Assembly (NCBI RefSeq): GCF_041260155.1
Contig: NC_091945.1
Span: 34,106,296-34,170,295 of the forward strand
Direction of reading: 5' to 3'
DNA: 64,000 nucleotides
Origin: Ptychodera flava
Taxonomy: Eukaryota; Hemichordata; Enteropneusta; Ptychoderidae
In this document: positions 13,501 through 25,165 of the stretch, one piece after another
Position numbering within the stretch: position 1 is the stretch's first letter
How the letters are laid out: each line of letters begins with the position of its first letter
Notes under the pieces: model-generated
The model's input: only the letters and a program-made list of their open reading frames with translations
The model's database searches: none
What the model was told of the DNA's origin: nothing
Translations under genes and position numbers: made by a program

Positions 13501-15396
13501 CGGATGAAATAAACTGATGAAGCTAGGACAAGTGGAAGTGAAATGAGTTGGCTCAGTACGTCTGAGATATCAGAGGTCATTGACACCCACAAAATAAATA
13601 CAGCGAGACACAAAAATACCACATATGGCAGAGCAGAAGCTCTGATTTTTCTCAGGTTGTAATGTCTACCAATTTTTCATATTCTCAGACACGTTAGCGA
13701 CGCCCACTGTTTTACTGGTGAGAATCTCAGGATGGAGTAACTAGCCAATTAGCTGAATTTCCACAATTTTGTGTCCATGTTTCTGTAATGTGCTTTTTCT
13801 TTTTTTGATTACTGACCAAACTCATGCTATAATGACAGCAAAATAGGAACTACAGCTTTTCGCCCATAAGCTAATGATTCGTGACCGGCCTGATCACTTC
13901 AATTACGGTTATTGACATCATCGACTTTTTGTTCGGTGTTTTAAAGCTAAACTATACCATACCTCGTCTCTTGATGAGAAAAATATAACTGTAACAATTT
14001 CTTTACAGTAATTGTCATTTTATGTTCTATATTCAGGTGTTTCCAACTCTGTCAGACTGACATTGAAAGACTTTACGGAGAGGATGCCAAAGTTAGGTGT
14101 AAGTCTCGGACATTCTCACTCATAGACCTGCATGATTGGATTTTCAGCTTCCTATTGTGTGTGTATTTCCATTGCTGATAATCTTAAACTGTGAATTGTG
14201 ACAGATTGGCATGACAAATAATCATTACATTATTTAATTCTATTTAAAGTGCGGCGCCCTGATCTTTTTTTATCTGATTGGTATTTCCATTGCTAATAAT
14301 CTTAAACTGTGAATTGTGACAGATTGGCATGACAAATAATCATTACATTATTTAATTCTATTTAAAGTGCGGCGCCCTGATCTTTTTTATCTGATTGGTT
14401 TTACTCGTTTTATTTTTCCCTGTAGGTGGTTGCCATGTCATGTGTAGTCATCGTCTTCTTCTGGTTGTTTGTTCTGGCAATAGAGTCAGTCTTGATTGAG
14501 TGCGAATCGATTCATCCTCAACGGGCATTGCTATGTTGGTCCAGTGCATCGCGATATTTCTCATTCTCATCTGTTCATTCTCATTGGCTACTTGGCTGTG
14601 TATATTTTACAGCAGGAATGAAGACGAATACCGAAATGTGAGGGCGCTGTTCCTCGTCGTGATATCCATGATGTCCATTTACATGTCTATCTTCGCCAAA
14701 GAGGTCAGTCAATGTTATAGAAACTTGTATCTGTGTCTTTAGAAGTTATTCAAACAGATGTATAGAAATTTGACATGTTTGAATCTGGGCAAATTTAAAC
14801 AAATATGAAGCTGCGAAGTTTCAACGATTTGATCTAGACAGACAGTTTATTTCACCCTTTCATCCCTTGAACATCGTATATTTAGTATAACTAGGCGCAA
14901 ACGTTTTTTGGGGTTTGAAATTTTGACTCACCTCACTATGCGAATTTTATTTTTTGAAATGTATGAAATGAAAAGCAACCCATGCGGGACTTGAACCCAT
15001 CTCCCGAATACATTTCGGATGATCTACCAACATGCTCTGCATGTCATTTTATGACGTTTGTCATGAATGACATGCATTGCATATCACATTCGATTTTGCA
15101 ATCGTTTTCTCCTCCTCTTACTTTTTTCTTTAATTTCGATCACCTTGAGACTTGTTTCTGTCACAGCTGCATGTTTGTTCACTGTACAAATGCCTAGCCG
15201 CTACTGCGAGTCAAATGAAACCCATTCTTAGAAGACGATTAATCCCGACTTAACACTGTAATTTCGGTAAAAACAACAATGATGTTACACTTTTCACCGT
15301 TTTTGTTTCCTTGTTTTCTTACAGATCTCAAAGATGACAGAGGACTGTCCGCATGCAGAGATAGCTGGTGTGCCCAGCAATCAAACCGTGACCTAG
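4592..15396 (+). CDS. DED-Roc-COR protein with C-terminal membrane helices (ROCO copy A)
   Basis: Host gene read as candidate exons 4592-4655, 5457-5667, 5700-5834 (unsure), 6394-6633, 6749-7152, 7586-7718, 8217-8359, 8970-10174, 13160-13428, 14037-14098, 14426-14703 and 15325-15396, about 1,070 residues. Borders are GT/AG and phases fit from 6394 onward. Exons 1-2 resemble a death-effector domain (start METTESRFDNYL, then LVALCGG and a closing RPDL like the DED RxDL motif). The Roc GTPase shows P-loop GQFGVGKTS, an acidic insert, DFAGQ (G3) and VATKKD (G4). Exon 8970-10174 is COR (WLRLELVLKALKDLNKH, FLPEGFYYRL). A six-Cys exon and three hydrophobic helices follow, then a short tail ending PSNQTVT. 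Inferred role: membrane-bound signalling adaptor or GTPase. Odd points: the membrane exon is one base shorter than in copy B, which shifts its frame, and exon 5700-5834 does not join its neighbours in phase, with only 32 bases separating it from the exon before. Confidence 0.8.
10706..12957 (-). mobile_element. Hairpin/microsatellite/core element, class 1 (HINE-like), in an intron of ROCO copy A
   Basis: One end is a hairpin (AGTCCCC at 10706-10712 pairing with GGGGGACT at 10727-10734), preceded by a T run and followed by a (TGCG)n tract. The far end carries GTGGGGACT near 12,926, the inverted match of the hairpin arm, then a short tail ending near TTAAAATTCC. A terminal hairpin whose arm is also complementary to the other end, plus a microsatellite beside it, is the layout described for non-autonomous Helentrons (HINEs/DINEs). 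On that reading the hairpin is the 3' end and the element lies on the minus strand. The family assignment is inference. Confidence 0.55.
10812..12430. repeat. About eleven tandem copies of a ~150-bp unit
   Basis: Units begin near 10817, 10963, 11111, 11260, 11410, 11560, 11710, 11863, 12023, 12176 and 12329. Each holds 'CATAACTCAGACATGTTTCA', 'TTCAAAGTTGGTACAAGGAC', a GTCATAnATATGCA block and CCAATATGGCCGCC. Later copies are more diverged. Several periods are close to 150 bases, a multiple of three, so a 255-residue frame stays open across copies. The frame follows the repeat and there is no sign of selection on it, so it is not called as a gene. Confidence 0.85.
12940..13056. repeat. Hairpin beside the Cys-exon acceptor of ROCO copy A
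   Basis: A perfect 17-bp stem (TATATACGCCTAAGAAG with its complement, loop AACA, 12974-13011) lies within a longer imperfect inverted repeat reaching GGAATTTT on both sides. It is about 100 bases upstream of the exon starting at 13160. One arm is also found near 60,154 (TACACACGTCTATG followed by GGGGCG), so it is a dispersed small element rather than a private structure of this gene. Confidence 0.7.
14163..14398. repeat. Recent 118-bp tandem duplication in an intron
   Basis: Two almost identical units, 14163-14280 and 14281-14398, run from GTATTTCCATTGC to ATCTGATTG. They differ at only one or two positions. The duplication ends just before the acceptor of the membrane exon at 14426, so it lengthens the intron next to the splice branch region without touching the exon. 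Confidence 0.9.
14971..15050 (-). repeat. tRNA-like sequence, probably a SINE head or tRNA relic
   Basis: On the minus strand a B-box-like GGGTTCAAGTCCCGC is preceded, at about the right spacing, by an A-box-like GTTGGTAGATC. A short stem (CCGAA..TTCGG) sits where an anticodon arm would be. The loop is shorter than in a normal tRNA and the acceptor stem does not close well, so a SINE head or tRNA pseudogene fits better than a working tRNA. It lies in the last intron of ROCO copy A. Confidence 0.45.
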
Positions 15397-16081
15397 GCTT
15401 TTTGTTCCCTTGGTTGTGTTTGTTCATCGACAATATTACACAGACAACGTGCGTTTCATTCCATAGACGTTACGGATAACGCATTTCGTATATGTTTGTA
15501 AAATAATCGGGTTTAACGATTTGTATAATGTTGTTCAAAGTTGTGAAGAATAATAATATATACCTCAAATGGATTAAACAATTACATAGATGTTAGCTGG
15601 TGGGCTACACAATAGGGTTTATACATGTGAGTCACATTATTATGATTCGTCTTTTTAAGCGATGACAGCCGCAAATAGATACAGCTACTACAATTACAAC
15701 AATATATATGTTTTCTTTCCGCGATGAGACCGTGATAGATTTGACAATTATGTATTAATGCACTGTGTCATTCATTAACAACTATTGAAAATAGACAACG
15801 GCACCCACTTACATCACGTTTGCTGAAGTGTTGGGGGCATGCATACCTCCATGATCAATTTCAATTGGAAAAGAGTGCTATTGTTGTGTTTCAGTGCAAC
15901 TGTATGCCTTGTGATCATCAGTAAAATGTTTGCCTTCGTTCAAAGCAGTTTTATTTCAATATTTATGATAATTACCAGGATCTGAATGTTGTGAGTTCAT
16001 GGGTCGATATTTGTACACCTGCGTATACGTGCGCCGTAAAATTTGATTGTTTGTTCTATTAACTCAGCCCCTGCATCTTGA
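15397..16081. other. 3' flank of ROCO copy A; nothing recognised
   Basis: AT-rich sequence after the stop codon, presumably including the 3' untranslated region. No clear AATAAA was found close to the stop. No repeats or domains were recognised before the inverted-repeat element that begins at about 16,082. Confidence 0.5.
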
Positions 16082-17246
16082 GGGGGCCGTCGGAACTGTA
16101 ACCTCCATTAATGTAATAATCTCCATAAATGTAACAGCAACCATAATTGTATAAAATGCACCCATAAATGTATTATCACCCATAAATGTAATAAAAACAC
16201 CAACCACAATTGTAATATTTGTCAACCATAAATGTAATAAATCTATTTTGTCGTTGCAATTGAGGAATTATCCCTTAAATATTTATCTGTGTAATAAGAA
16301 AAGCAACTCCATACATTATTCATATCTTAATTGTTTGCGTTTAGTGTGTATTGTGTATTTGAAAGTGTATTTTACCTTTCCCTGTTGTGTGTGCAGACTT
16401 GATCGGCCATGGCGAGACACAGCTTTAATTTGAACGTCAGTGCAGTCTCTACTCCAGAGTGGGAAGACTATAACACTTCAATCCTTTAACGCCGTTTTCC
16501 CTCGAAATGTTGCCGTACTTTCTTAATCAGTTGACTCAAATTCGTCTTCAGTGGATAAATTGTCTGGAAAAAACGATAGATTGTCTGTATTCCTATCTTG
16601 TCCAACTTGAAGTTTGTTCCTTCACTGGGGATGTTAGGATGTCTAATTTTGTTCTACTGTGTTCAAGCTAGTGATCGTATTGTTTTTACTTGATTGAAAT
16701 GAAGAAAAGTTCTCGCAACATGTTTTGTGTCGTAACTTTCTGTTATAAGGTTGTATATTTCTCTGTTATTTGTTCTGAGTCATTTGTCATAAACTTTGTG
16801 GTATCACTGGTTGACGAGTTATTTTGACGCTTCCTTATTATGTAATTATCAGTGTCTAGAACTGCTGTTCCACTTCCATTATCTAACGGTTTGATCAGTA
16901 CCTCGCCGTTTTCTGATAGTTTTCTCAAAGTATTCTATTCTGTGTTTCGGAAAGGAAACCTAGTTTCAGGAAAGTATGCAACACATTACACTAGTCTTAT
17001 TAAAGTTATTATTTACTCAGGACATTGATAAACAGAATATCACATAATTATGCAAGCTCAAGTTTATTACATTTATGGTTGAGTTTTATTACATTTAGGG
17101 TTAATTTGTTTATTACATTTGTTGTTGCGGGTTTTTACATTAATGGTCGACTGTTCTATTACATTTGTGGTTGATTTTATAACAATTGTGGTTGATATTA
17201 CATTTATGGAGATTATTACATTTATGGAGGTTACAGGAACTGCCCC
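16082..17246. mobile_element. Inverted-repeat element with subterminal CATAAATGTAATAA repeats
   Basis: Left end GGGGGCCGTCGGAACTGTAA and right end GGTTACAGGAACTGCCCC are imperfect inverted repeats. Inside each end a short word (CCATAAATGTAATAA or its complement) recurs five or more times, at about 16,105-16,245 and 17,060-17,235. Arrays of short subterminal repeats in inverted orientation are typical of foldback-type elements. No clear target duplication was found. The interior carries a Penelope-like fragment on the minus strand. Confidence 0.75.
16743..16928 (-). pseudogene. Penelope-like element reverse transcriptase fragment
   Basis: The frame reads MRKLSENGEVLIKPLDNGSG, TAVLDTDNYI, then SDTTKFMTNDSEQITEK. 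In Penelope-like retroelements the N-terminal part of the RT region has the pattern 'vIkPADKGsgtVvld..dYi....rqLsDttkF..l..Dpteqi', and this matches in order and spacing. Only this part is recognisable; no catalytic RT motif or GIY-YIG endonuclease was seen. It lies inside the inverted-repeat element, so it is either captured cargo or the remnant of that element's own gene. Confidence 0.6.
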
Positions 17247-17777
17247 TGTGCAACTTTCTAGTTTGCAAACCAATGTATTTCATACACGATATCTAGACAT
17301 CACGTCATTGTAGCTACAACATTTAAATTTTACTATCTGTACATGACAAACATTTTTAACTTTCATTAATCGCCAACGTACATTGGATACAACGTTTACA
17401 TCGGTCGTTATGTATCGCACGACCTTTGAGGGCAGTTCTGAGTACCCTTCCTTTGTATAGGCAGCTCCGCGGCTGTTCATAGAATGACGGTACATGTACA
17501 TGTCACGGACTGTATTGATGGAGTTATGTTGGGCCATAATAAGGACGTGCACATCTGGTAATGGCATCCATATCAGGTCAAGATATTTTCATGAAAATTA
17601 ACGTAGGGACTCGTTGACAGTATTAAGACTATACTATGACAACATAGTATCCTCACCTACAGAGGTTTTACTTGTTTGGAGAAACACTTAAAAAGCGCCG
17701 TTATCGTCGTCTGCGCATGTGCAGGATTTCGTGTTTACAAACATTACGTTCAATCCCACAAATCATTGCAATCCACG

Positions 17778-20080
17778 ATGGCGAGCGAGGATCCCATGAG
17801 CGCTAGCTTTGATATGAGCGGAGTGGACGCTGCTCTTGCCGATGTTTATGAAAAATAACTCACAAGAACCAAATCATGTAATTGTAGAGGAATGTGCTCA
17901 AGGAAACGTGGCCGTGGTGCATGCCCGTGCAAGGCCATAGACGAGTATTGCAATAATGGATGCACCTGTGGCAGACGACGTCCTTGTGTGAATATAGAAC
18001 CGGTAAGTACTGTAACGCTACCATACTACAGCTTGGTCGATCATTATTATTTATCGGTATTTATGGCCCGAAATATTTGCATCTAATACTAGCATGTGGA
18101 CAGTCCTGTCCTTTGAGTACTACTATCTAAGCCTAGTATGTGCGTTCATTTTTCCAATATATGACTGCATTCAAAAAGTTCGGACGAACGAAGCATGGCC
18201 TCGCCACAGCTTATGCCGTTATGTGCACACCCTATTTATAACCAAGTGTAGAAATGCTGTTTGTCCCAGTTGGGATAACAATTTCCAAGCGTACTTTTTC
18301 CACGGAATCGGCCATGTGTAAACCAAAATGCTATATGATCGACCATCCAGCTTTCCGGGCACTCTTTTTCGTAGATAGACCCTGACCTCAAATATCGTTT
18401 GATACTTATCTTACTTCCCGGATTTCAATCTCTAGACTAGTCTATGAATTCCTTTTGATACGCTTCATAATGGGCGAGAGCACTTGTAATGAACTTCTGT
18501 GACTTCGTCAGTCGCTGATTTGGAAAAAAGGTTGCCGTATAGGTTTGGAACCAACATTGAATCGGTATTCATTGCATAGTTGCTGCTATGATTGTAATTC
18601 ATAGACGATGATTTCAGTGAAAAGTCGACTTGAATTATTAAATCTGACAAAGTGAGATACTATCTCAGTATCTCCATACTTCATACTGGTACACAAGTTG
18701 CAAAAGGAGCAGCAACTAACATGTAATCCGAGAAAAACATTTCACACAACTATGAACTTCAGCCTACTACTGAAAAAGTGGCTTGTCAGAAAACTCAAAG
18801 TGGCTGGTAGATTTGGCTAGCTTCTGGCTCTTGTCCTCACCATCATTGCATCATAAATTGTGATGTGTTTTCTCTACAGATGAGTGAAATTTTCAGGGTG
18901 TACATCCTGGTGGAGGCAGTAAGCAGTAATTATTTGTCAACAACTGCCATACAGTTTCTTATATCATGTCACTAAAAAGTATGTTGTTGTGTAGCTATAG
19001 TGTTACCTTGCCAGCATTACCATTATTGATATTAGTTATTGCTTTTCCAATATCTTTATTTATATTTTTGAAATCTTAATCATGTGTACCTTTTCTGGTG
19101 ATTTATTTATTTATTTGTTGGGTGTTTTTTTTTGGGGGGGGGGGGCTGTGTTTTGTAGGAGTCGTCATCATCTGAGGAAGATGAGAATACTGTACAACCT
19201 GAACAGTCAAACATTAGGAAAAGACGACGTGTTGCTTACCAGCCTGAACAGCTATCACAGGTGCTAGATTGCATGGATGAACAGGACAGGCACAGTGCTC
19301 ATGAAAGAAATGTACAGGTTTGTAGAAAACTACCTTTGTTGTCAGTTTTACACATTTGTTTTTCATTTCATTTGATTGACATGTGAACAACAGAAGTGTT
19401 AAAGTCAAGTATAAAAATTTGAACAGGCAGTGCTAAGACTGTATGGGTAAAATAATATTCAAAATGATGTTAGACATTTGCTATGATTTTTCAAAATCAA
19501 ATAAGTAGGATTTTAAGCCTGTTAATCTTTGTTTTCTTTCATTGCTTTCAGCAATATATACAGAATTTAACAAGAGAAAGACTGGAAGAAGTGACCATGG
19601 AATTGATCAGAAGGCAACCGGATGCATGGGCAGACTTTGTCTTGGATAGAACCGATCAAGGCTTCAATCAGTTTCATCAGCAGCCATCCCTGATCCAAAA
19701 CCTGATGACATAGTATCTCCTCCATGGTGTAGGTGTGGAGAATGTCGACCAATGCCTTCACAGGTTGAAAACAAATGTTGTGCAAAAAGGACTGGCCAAG
19801 AATGCATAGCAAGGACATGGTTATTTCAACAACTTGTTATGGACCCTAATGTTTTAGAAATTGCCATGAGAACAGTTGCAGACACTTATGCGCAAGATCA
19901 ACCAAGGAACATGCATGCTACAGACACTTTGCATATCGCCAGTTTATATATTGGCAACATGGTCGGTTGGGCAGAGGAAACCGTCGTGTTATTCCATCAT
20001 GTTGTGTTCTAGTTATTAGAAGACGCTATTCAAGTCCTAATAACGTGTATGTTGGCTACATAGGAGAAATTCAGGACTAG
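17778..20080 (+). pseudogene. CXC-like plus P2X7-type ballast domain protein (transposon gene)
   Basis: Three exons: 17778-18002, 19159-19317 and 19552-20080, with clean GT/AG borders and phase 0 joins. Exon 1 begins MASEDPMSASFDMSGVDAAL and then has a Cys-rich stretch (CNCRGMC, ACPCK, YCNNGCTCG, PCVN) like a CXC/TCR DNA-binding motif. Exon 2 is acidic with a basic RKRRR patch. Exon 3 has an RLEEVTMELIRRQPDAW helix and then the P2X7 C-terminal 'ballast' signature: [64 protein letters not shown], ending YIGEIQD. The P2X7 ballast binds zinc and guanine nucleotides, and stand-alone versions are known from invertebrates. No channel domain is present. Breaks seen: a TAA at 17856-17858 before the Cys region, a frame change near 19,640-19,690, and another near 19,895-19,915. 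Confidence 0.75.
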
Positions 20081-21100
20081 CTTGTGAACTGTGAACTGCT
20101 TTATTTATCCTCGATGCTGTCAAAGTAGATATTGACAACATAAACCACAATATTTCTGTTCAAACAATTTTTTTATTAACATTTGAATATGCATGTGATG
20201 TGTCTGGTTCACTTTCTTCAGGTATGTATCAGTCATTGCAAACTGGTAATATACAATAAAATAAACAACACCTTGAGCTGTCCTATAGCATGGTCATTCT
20301 TACAAAACTGTATGCATGGACATTCATGATGTCTGTTTTTTCTGGGGTATGTACCACTCCTGAAAAGTCAACTTTTATGAAATTTCAATAATTCACATAA
20401 ACCCCTTCAAAGCCCAGGAAAAATAAATTTACACTTCCGGATGATTAACTTCAAAAACAAATGTTAACTTTTGCATGAAATTCATAGGGATCCAAGCCAG
20501 CTAAAAACTGCAAAATAATTCATTGAAAATGGCAGTTTTACCACACAATCTCGTTTGGAAAACTAAAGCAGTGAATAAGAGAACTAATTTTTCAGTTCTT
20601 CTTGGCTTTATGCCACATGTGTATTTATGAAATACTGAAGTGTTAGGTGTTGAGTAGAAAAACCTTTTACTCCTATTCAGGCCATCAACTATCCTCTCTA
20701 CAGTGCAAGGTTGGCTGAATACTGAGGCCAGTGTGTGTCACTGATTTTGAAGCTAAAAATTCAATGATGTCATTTGACCTAGCTTGGGTATGATATCTCT
20801 GCTCCAACATAGTGACAGACTCAAGTATACAATAAGCAGTAAATCAATAAAGTTTTTATCAATGAAAGAAATGACCAAACAGTTTATATAAATTGGTTCA
20901 TGAACCTCTCAAAATATTAATCTGAGTTCAGTAATTTTAGAACAGCAGTTTTCTGTTACTGGATATGACAGATACACGTATCAATAATGCAATATTTATG
21001 TCAATGATAAAATCAATGGAGGCAATAGAAGATCACACTATGAACACTTTCAAAGGTTTCTAATGTTCTATTTCCTTGCTGGATAAAGTTTACAGTGCAT
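20081..21100. other. Gap between the two convergent transposon genes
   Basis: No coding signal on either strand. It should hold both 3' ends; AATAAA-type words on the plus strand near 20,258 suit the ballast gene. Nothing else was recognised. Confidence 0.6.
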
Positions 21101-24100
21101 TCATTGATTAGAACTACCAGTAAGTTCATGAGACTGTGATGTGGCAAATCTACTCTGATACTGTGCTGTAACTTGACTTAAACTAGGCCTTGTCACCAAA
21201 TGTCTAGTGCTATGGATTCGCCTGGGATCATTCTCATCCAAGGACACATGCCAGGACATATGGCCATAGTCATTTTGCCGAGACTGGAAGATCTGCCTTT
21301 GCAGCTCACCAATGTATTCATACTTCTTGGGCTCTAGTTTGGCAGTAGGATAAAACCTCTTGGACTGCTTAGAGTATTTGACTTCAAACCTGAAAAACAA
21401 TCATGAAGATAGTTTTAAAGCAACTCTCAAGCAGTATAGATTATCATAAACATGACTGTGTGATTCTAATGTATCCTGATATGTCAAACATAACAAGACT
21501 GTGATTATGCAGCCTATTGTAAAAAGTCTAGACGGTACAATCTGAAGTTCAAATCCATAACCAGCATCAGGATAGTTTTGTCGGCTATTCACACTTTCAA
21601 CAATATCATTTACCAATGTGTGTGGAGGCAATGTGTCAGTACTAAAGGGTCTACAATAGTAACATTAGGGTATTTCTTTTTTCGATTTTCATTGTGAATA
21701 TAAAATGAAGTTTCTTGTTCTGCCTACAGCAATCCTACAAAGCCGAGTATGTACTGGTAGGTATCACACACCTTGGTTTCCCTTCTTTGTCCAGAGCTTG
21801 CTTCCGATTAGTATGTTTATTAAAATCTATGGCAGCCAACTGAATTCTTGCTTTATAGGCAACATATCTGAAGTTTAAGAAAGTATGAAATGGTCATGTT
21901 TTAAATTTGGATTCTCCTCATCCCTAAAGAGTCTACGATGAAAATATGGATAAAACTGTACATGCACATCGTTTACATTATACAGTATGACTTCAATAAT
22001 TTGCAGACGTAATACTGCCCCCAACTTTTACTTTCCCAAGACATAAACAATCAGTCTAACAGTAATTTCTACGTACAATCAGTACACTGTAAAATTTGTC
22101 TATTAAAATGGGACATTGAAGGCAAGGAGGACATTTTTTTGGGTTTGCAGAGGTGTTCGGAGTCTGGTTTATTGAAGTTCTTTGAACACAGTGTGTATGT
22201 AGAAGATGTACTGAGTGCAACCAGATTTGGTTTAGACAAGCTGTACGGTGCAACATATGATACTAAAGAACACACAAATATACTTACGTGTATGCATGTC
22301 TCTTTGGGGCATACATCAAAAGGTGACTGTGGAAAGACTCTACAAAGCCACTGTGTCTGGTGAAAAATGAAACAAATAGCATCAAATGACACTCTGCTTC
22401 CAGCTGGATCATTATAAACACATACTCATATGTCACAAATATTATCTCTCTGTATTAAAGCAAGACCTGGGTCTGTCAGGCAGCCTAAACAGAAAAATTC
22501 ACACAGACCTGTACAGAAACCTGTACAGTTTCCATTACATGTAACGGTACAGACATGAGCACACAGCTGTACCAGCTCTGAAAATCTACAGGGACTGTAC
22601 CAGCTATGAGAAATACTCGTCTGATATAGCATTGTCATAGGTCAGCAAAATGGTGTTACCACTAACAGTTGCATTTCATATCCATGAACCATAGATGCGC
22701 ACGTTTCAAGGCCAGTAAAAATAGAGCTTGTAGATGCTGTGCTAGAATGCTGACAAAAGTATGCACATCTTTCCTATGATGGTAAAGATTTCCTGTGTAG
22801 CATACATGTATTTGTTCATTAACATTAACCACTGATAGTTTTCTCATAATGAACATATCTGAACACCCATCGAAACCTAAACACAAAAATTTCTAAAGAT
22901 TTGAACAAGGCATTGCAAAAGTTGCAGATTTCAGTGGATTCTGTTATTGTACTTGAACTTTCTGTGTCAAGGATTGTTCCAAATGAGTGTACAGACATGG
23001 CTATGGTAGCAAATAACAACATACCTGAAATTTACATAGTAGCTGAATGTTCTCAGGAATCTTTTATCTTCAACAATCCCTTTGAGTGCCACGTGAGCAG
23101 GTGACCCTTTCTGTAGCCATGGTCTTTGCTGATTCTCCTCTGTCAATGGTGAATGTGCACATTTGCCATAAGTTCCATCATATTTAGCAGCCATTCATGT
23201 TCATTTACAACATGATGCAGAATGCCAAACCATATTGCCTATTGGGTAAACAACAATAAAAAAGCATTTGGCACCAATATATTTATGATGCTGCTTATTT
23301 GTTAGCACTATTTACCCATGCAGAACATTCCACATGCTTAAAATTTCAACATGGATATAAGCCTCAATAACTAGTACTGCTGTACTCCACACATTTCAGA
23401 TTAGACAGAACATGAAAAACTTACAGTATGTTCATGGTGCAGTCATATTGGATTGTCATGTACAATATCACTGACAGTATTTGTACATTGTTACACACTG
23501 TTCTGATGCTACCATCAAAGAGTACTGTCTGTAAATTGGTGGACAGACTAACATGTGAAACACACACTTCCCTTCTTCTCAGGCTGTTTTGTATTTTAAC
23601 ATTAAAAATACTCACTTTCATTTTCCTTTCACTTCCCTTGCTCTCTTTGGCAGCATACCAGAAGTGATTTCTGATAGTTGATGCCCATGGCAAAAGGTCT
23701 CGACATTTCTTATTTTGGGAAGCCTGTAGACCATGATAAAATTAAGTGAAATTTAGATATGTACATATTGCCTCTGCATTTTTTTGCAATTCAGCACGAT
23801 ACACTAACAAATACAATGTAGCTAAAACCTTCCTTTCCCATGGTGTAGCACTGGATAAAACTGGGCCAGCCCAATGCTAGCCTACTGACAGTCTGATATT
23901 TATCATATTCTTTATCCAACATCCTGTTCTTTGCTCATGTAGTCATACACTAATGATGTGATATCCATATCTCAATCTGTGTTGTTACACTTAAAGCTCA
24001 TAAGCTAAGAAGTGTCAAATCAACAATTACTAAGGTACATGTATCAAATGATCTTATAAAATCCACAAATTTCAACACAACACTTCTTGGTCAGCAGTCT

Positions 24101-24974
24101 GAATAAACTGCATGATTTATGATATCTAACATGTTGCTCCACTATGACAATGCCAGCTGGCAAAATGTTTTCCTTTGTTACTCTGAAATTTAAAGAATTC
24201 AGCATACTTTGCCGTCTTCAATACCAATACCAATACCAACTTGAATAGCAGATGAGATTCAAGAAAATTTTGCCTGCAAAGAACTAACATGATGTTAAGC
24301 TATGAAAGTGTGCATTGATAAACTAAAGATAACATACCTTTACTACCTTTTTGTGAATGTTCTTTCCTCCATGCCACAAGTCCCAGGAATGTTTGACTCC
24401 TTTAAACTTATCACACTTTTCTGGATGTAATAGAGAGTAAAACAAAAAAAAATTATATATATACATATATATAAGTATTTATAACAATAATCTATATTTA
24501 TCATTAAAGGAGCATTAATAAAGTCAGGTGTAGAATACTATCTGAATACTATCTGATGACCACTGTGAACAAAATATACCATTTTGAAATAGATGTAGTC
24601 AGACAATAATGAGAATGGTAAATGCAGGAAAAGCTGTCCAGAGGAGTGTTAAAAGCAACAAATACTAATCTTGTATATAAATGATATACTGTTGCTGATT
24701 CACTTTCTAACAGTGACCCTAACACCAAGGGTTTGTGAGTTTCATTTTACATGAATTGTACTGTAACAGTTTTCTGTTCAAAGGCTAGGTCAGCTGGTGG
24801 AAGCAATATCAAACCTCTAGGACTATGCTTGCTTTGCTCTCTCCCTACCTGAGTCACAGACATCACTAACCCTAAGTTGACTTAGCTTATGGATAGGAAA
24901 TTACTCAAAAACTAAGTACTTGAACTCTGTGAATCATGAATGACTTCTGTAACAGTAATCACCTAATCATGCAT

Positions 24975-25165
24975 TAAAGGTATACTGTCACCTGTTCCAA
25001 TTTTGCCACCGTTACCATGGAAAGAGAAAATCTAACCAATCACAGATTTTAAGCGGGTTGCCGCTTTTTAAAAACAGCGCCCCAACATGGGCATTTTGAA
25101 TACCAAGGAATGTCCCTTTGACCATATATGGGCATATTTAGATTACAGGTGACTGTATACCTTTA
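24975..25165. mobile_element. TA-flanked MITE inside the transposase gene
   Basis: TA at 24975-24976 and 25164-25165 brackets inverted ends AAGGTATACTGTCACCTG and CAGGTGACTGTATACCTT (one mismatch). The interior is short and non-coding. A TA duplication with an 18-bp inverted end suggests a Tc1/mariner-type non-autonomous element. It lies in the intron between transposase exons 4 and 5 and therefore inserted after, or moved along with, the large transposon. Confidence 0.8.

Noticed and set aside
17778-20080. A P2X receptor channel gene
   Set aside because: Only the C-terminal ballast domain is present; there are no membrane helices or extracellular Cys-rich ectodomain, and the neighbours are transposon genes.
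22426-22638. Regulatory cluster of CTGTAC words
   Set aside because: Repeated GTACAG/CTGTAC words lie in an intron of the transposase gene without regular spacing or a known binding family.
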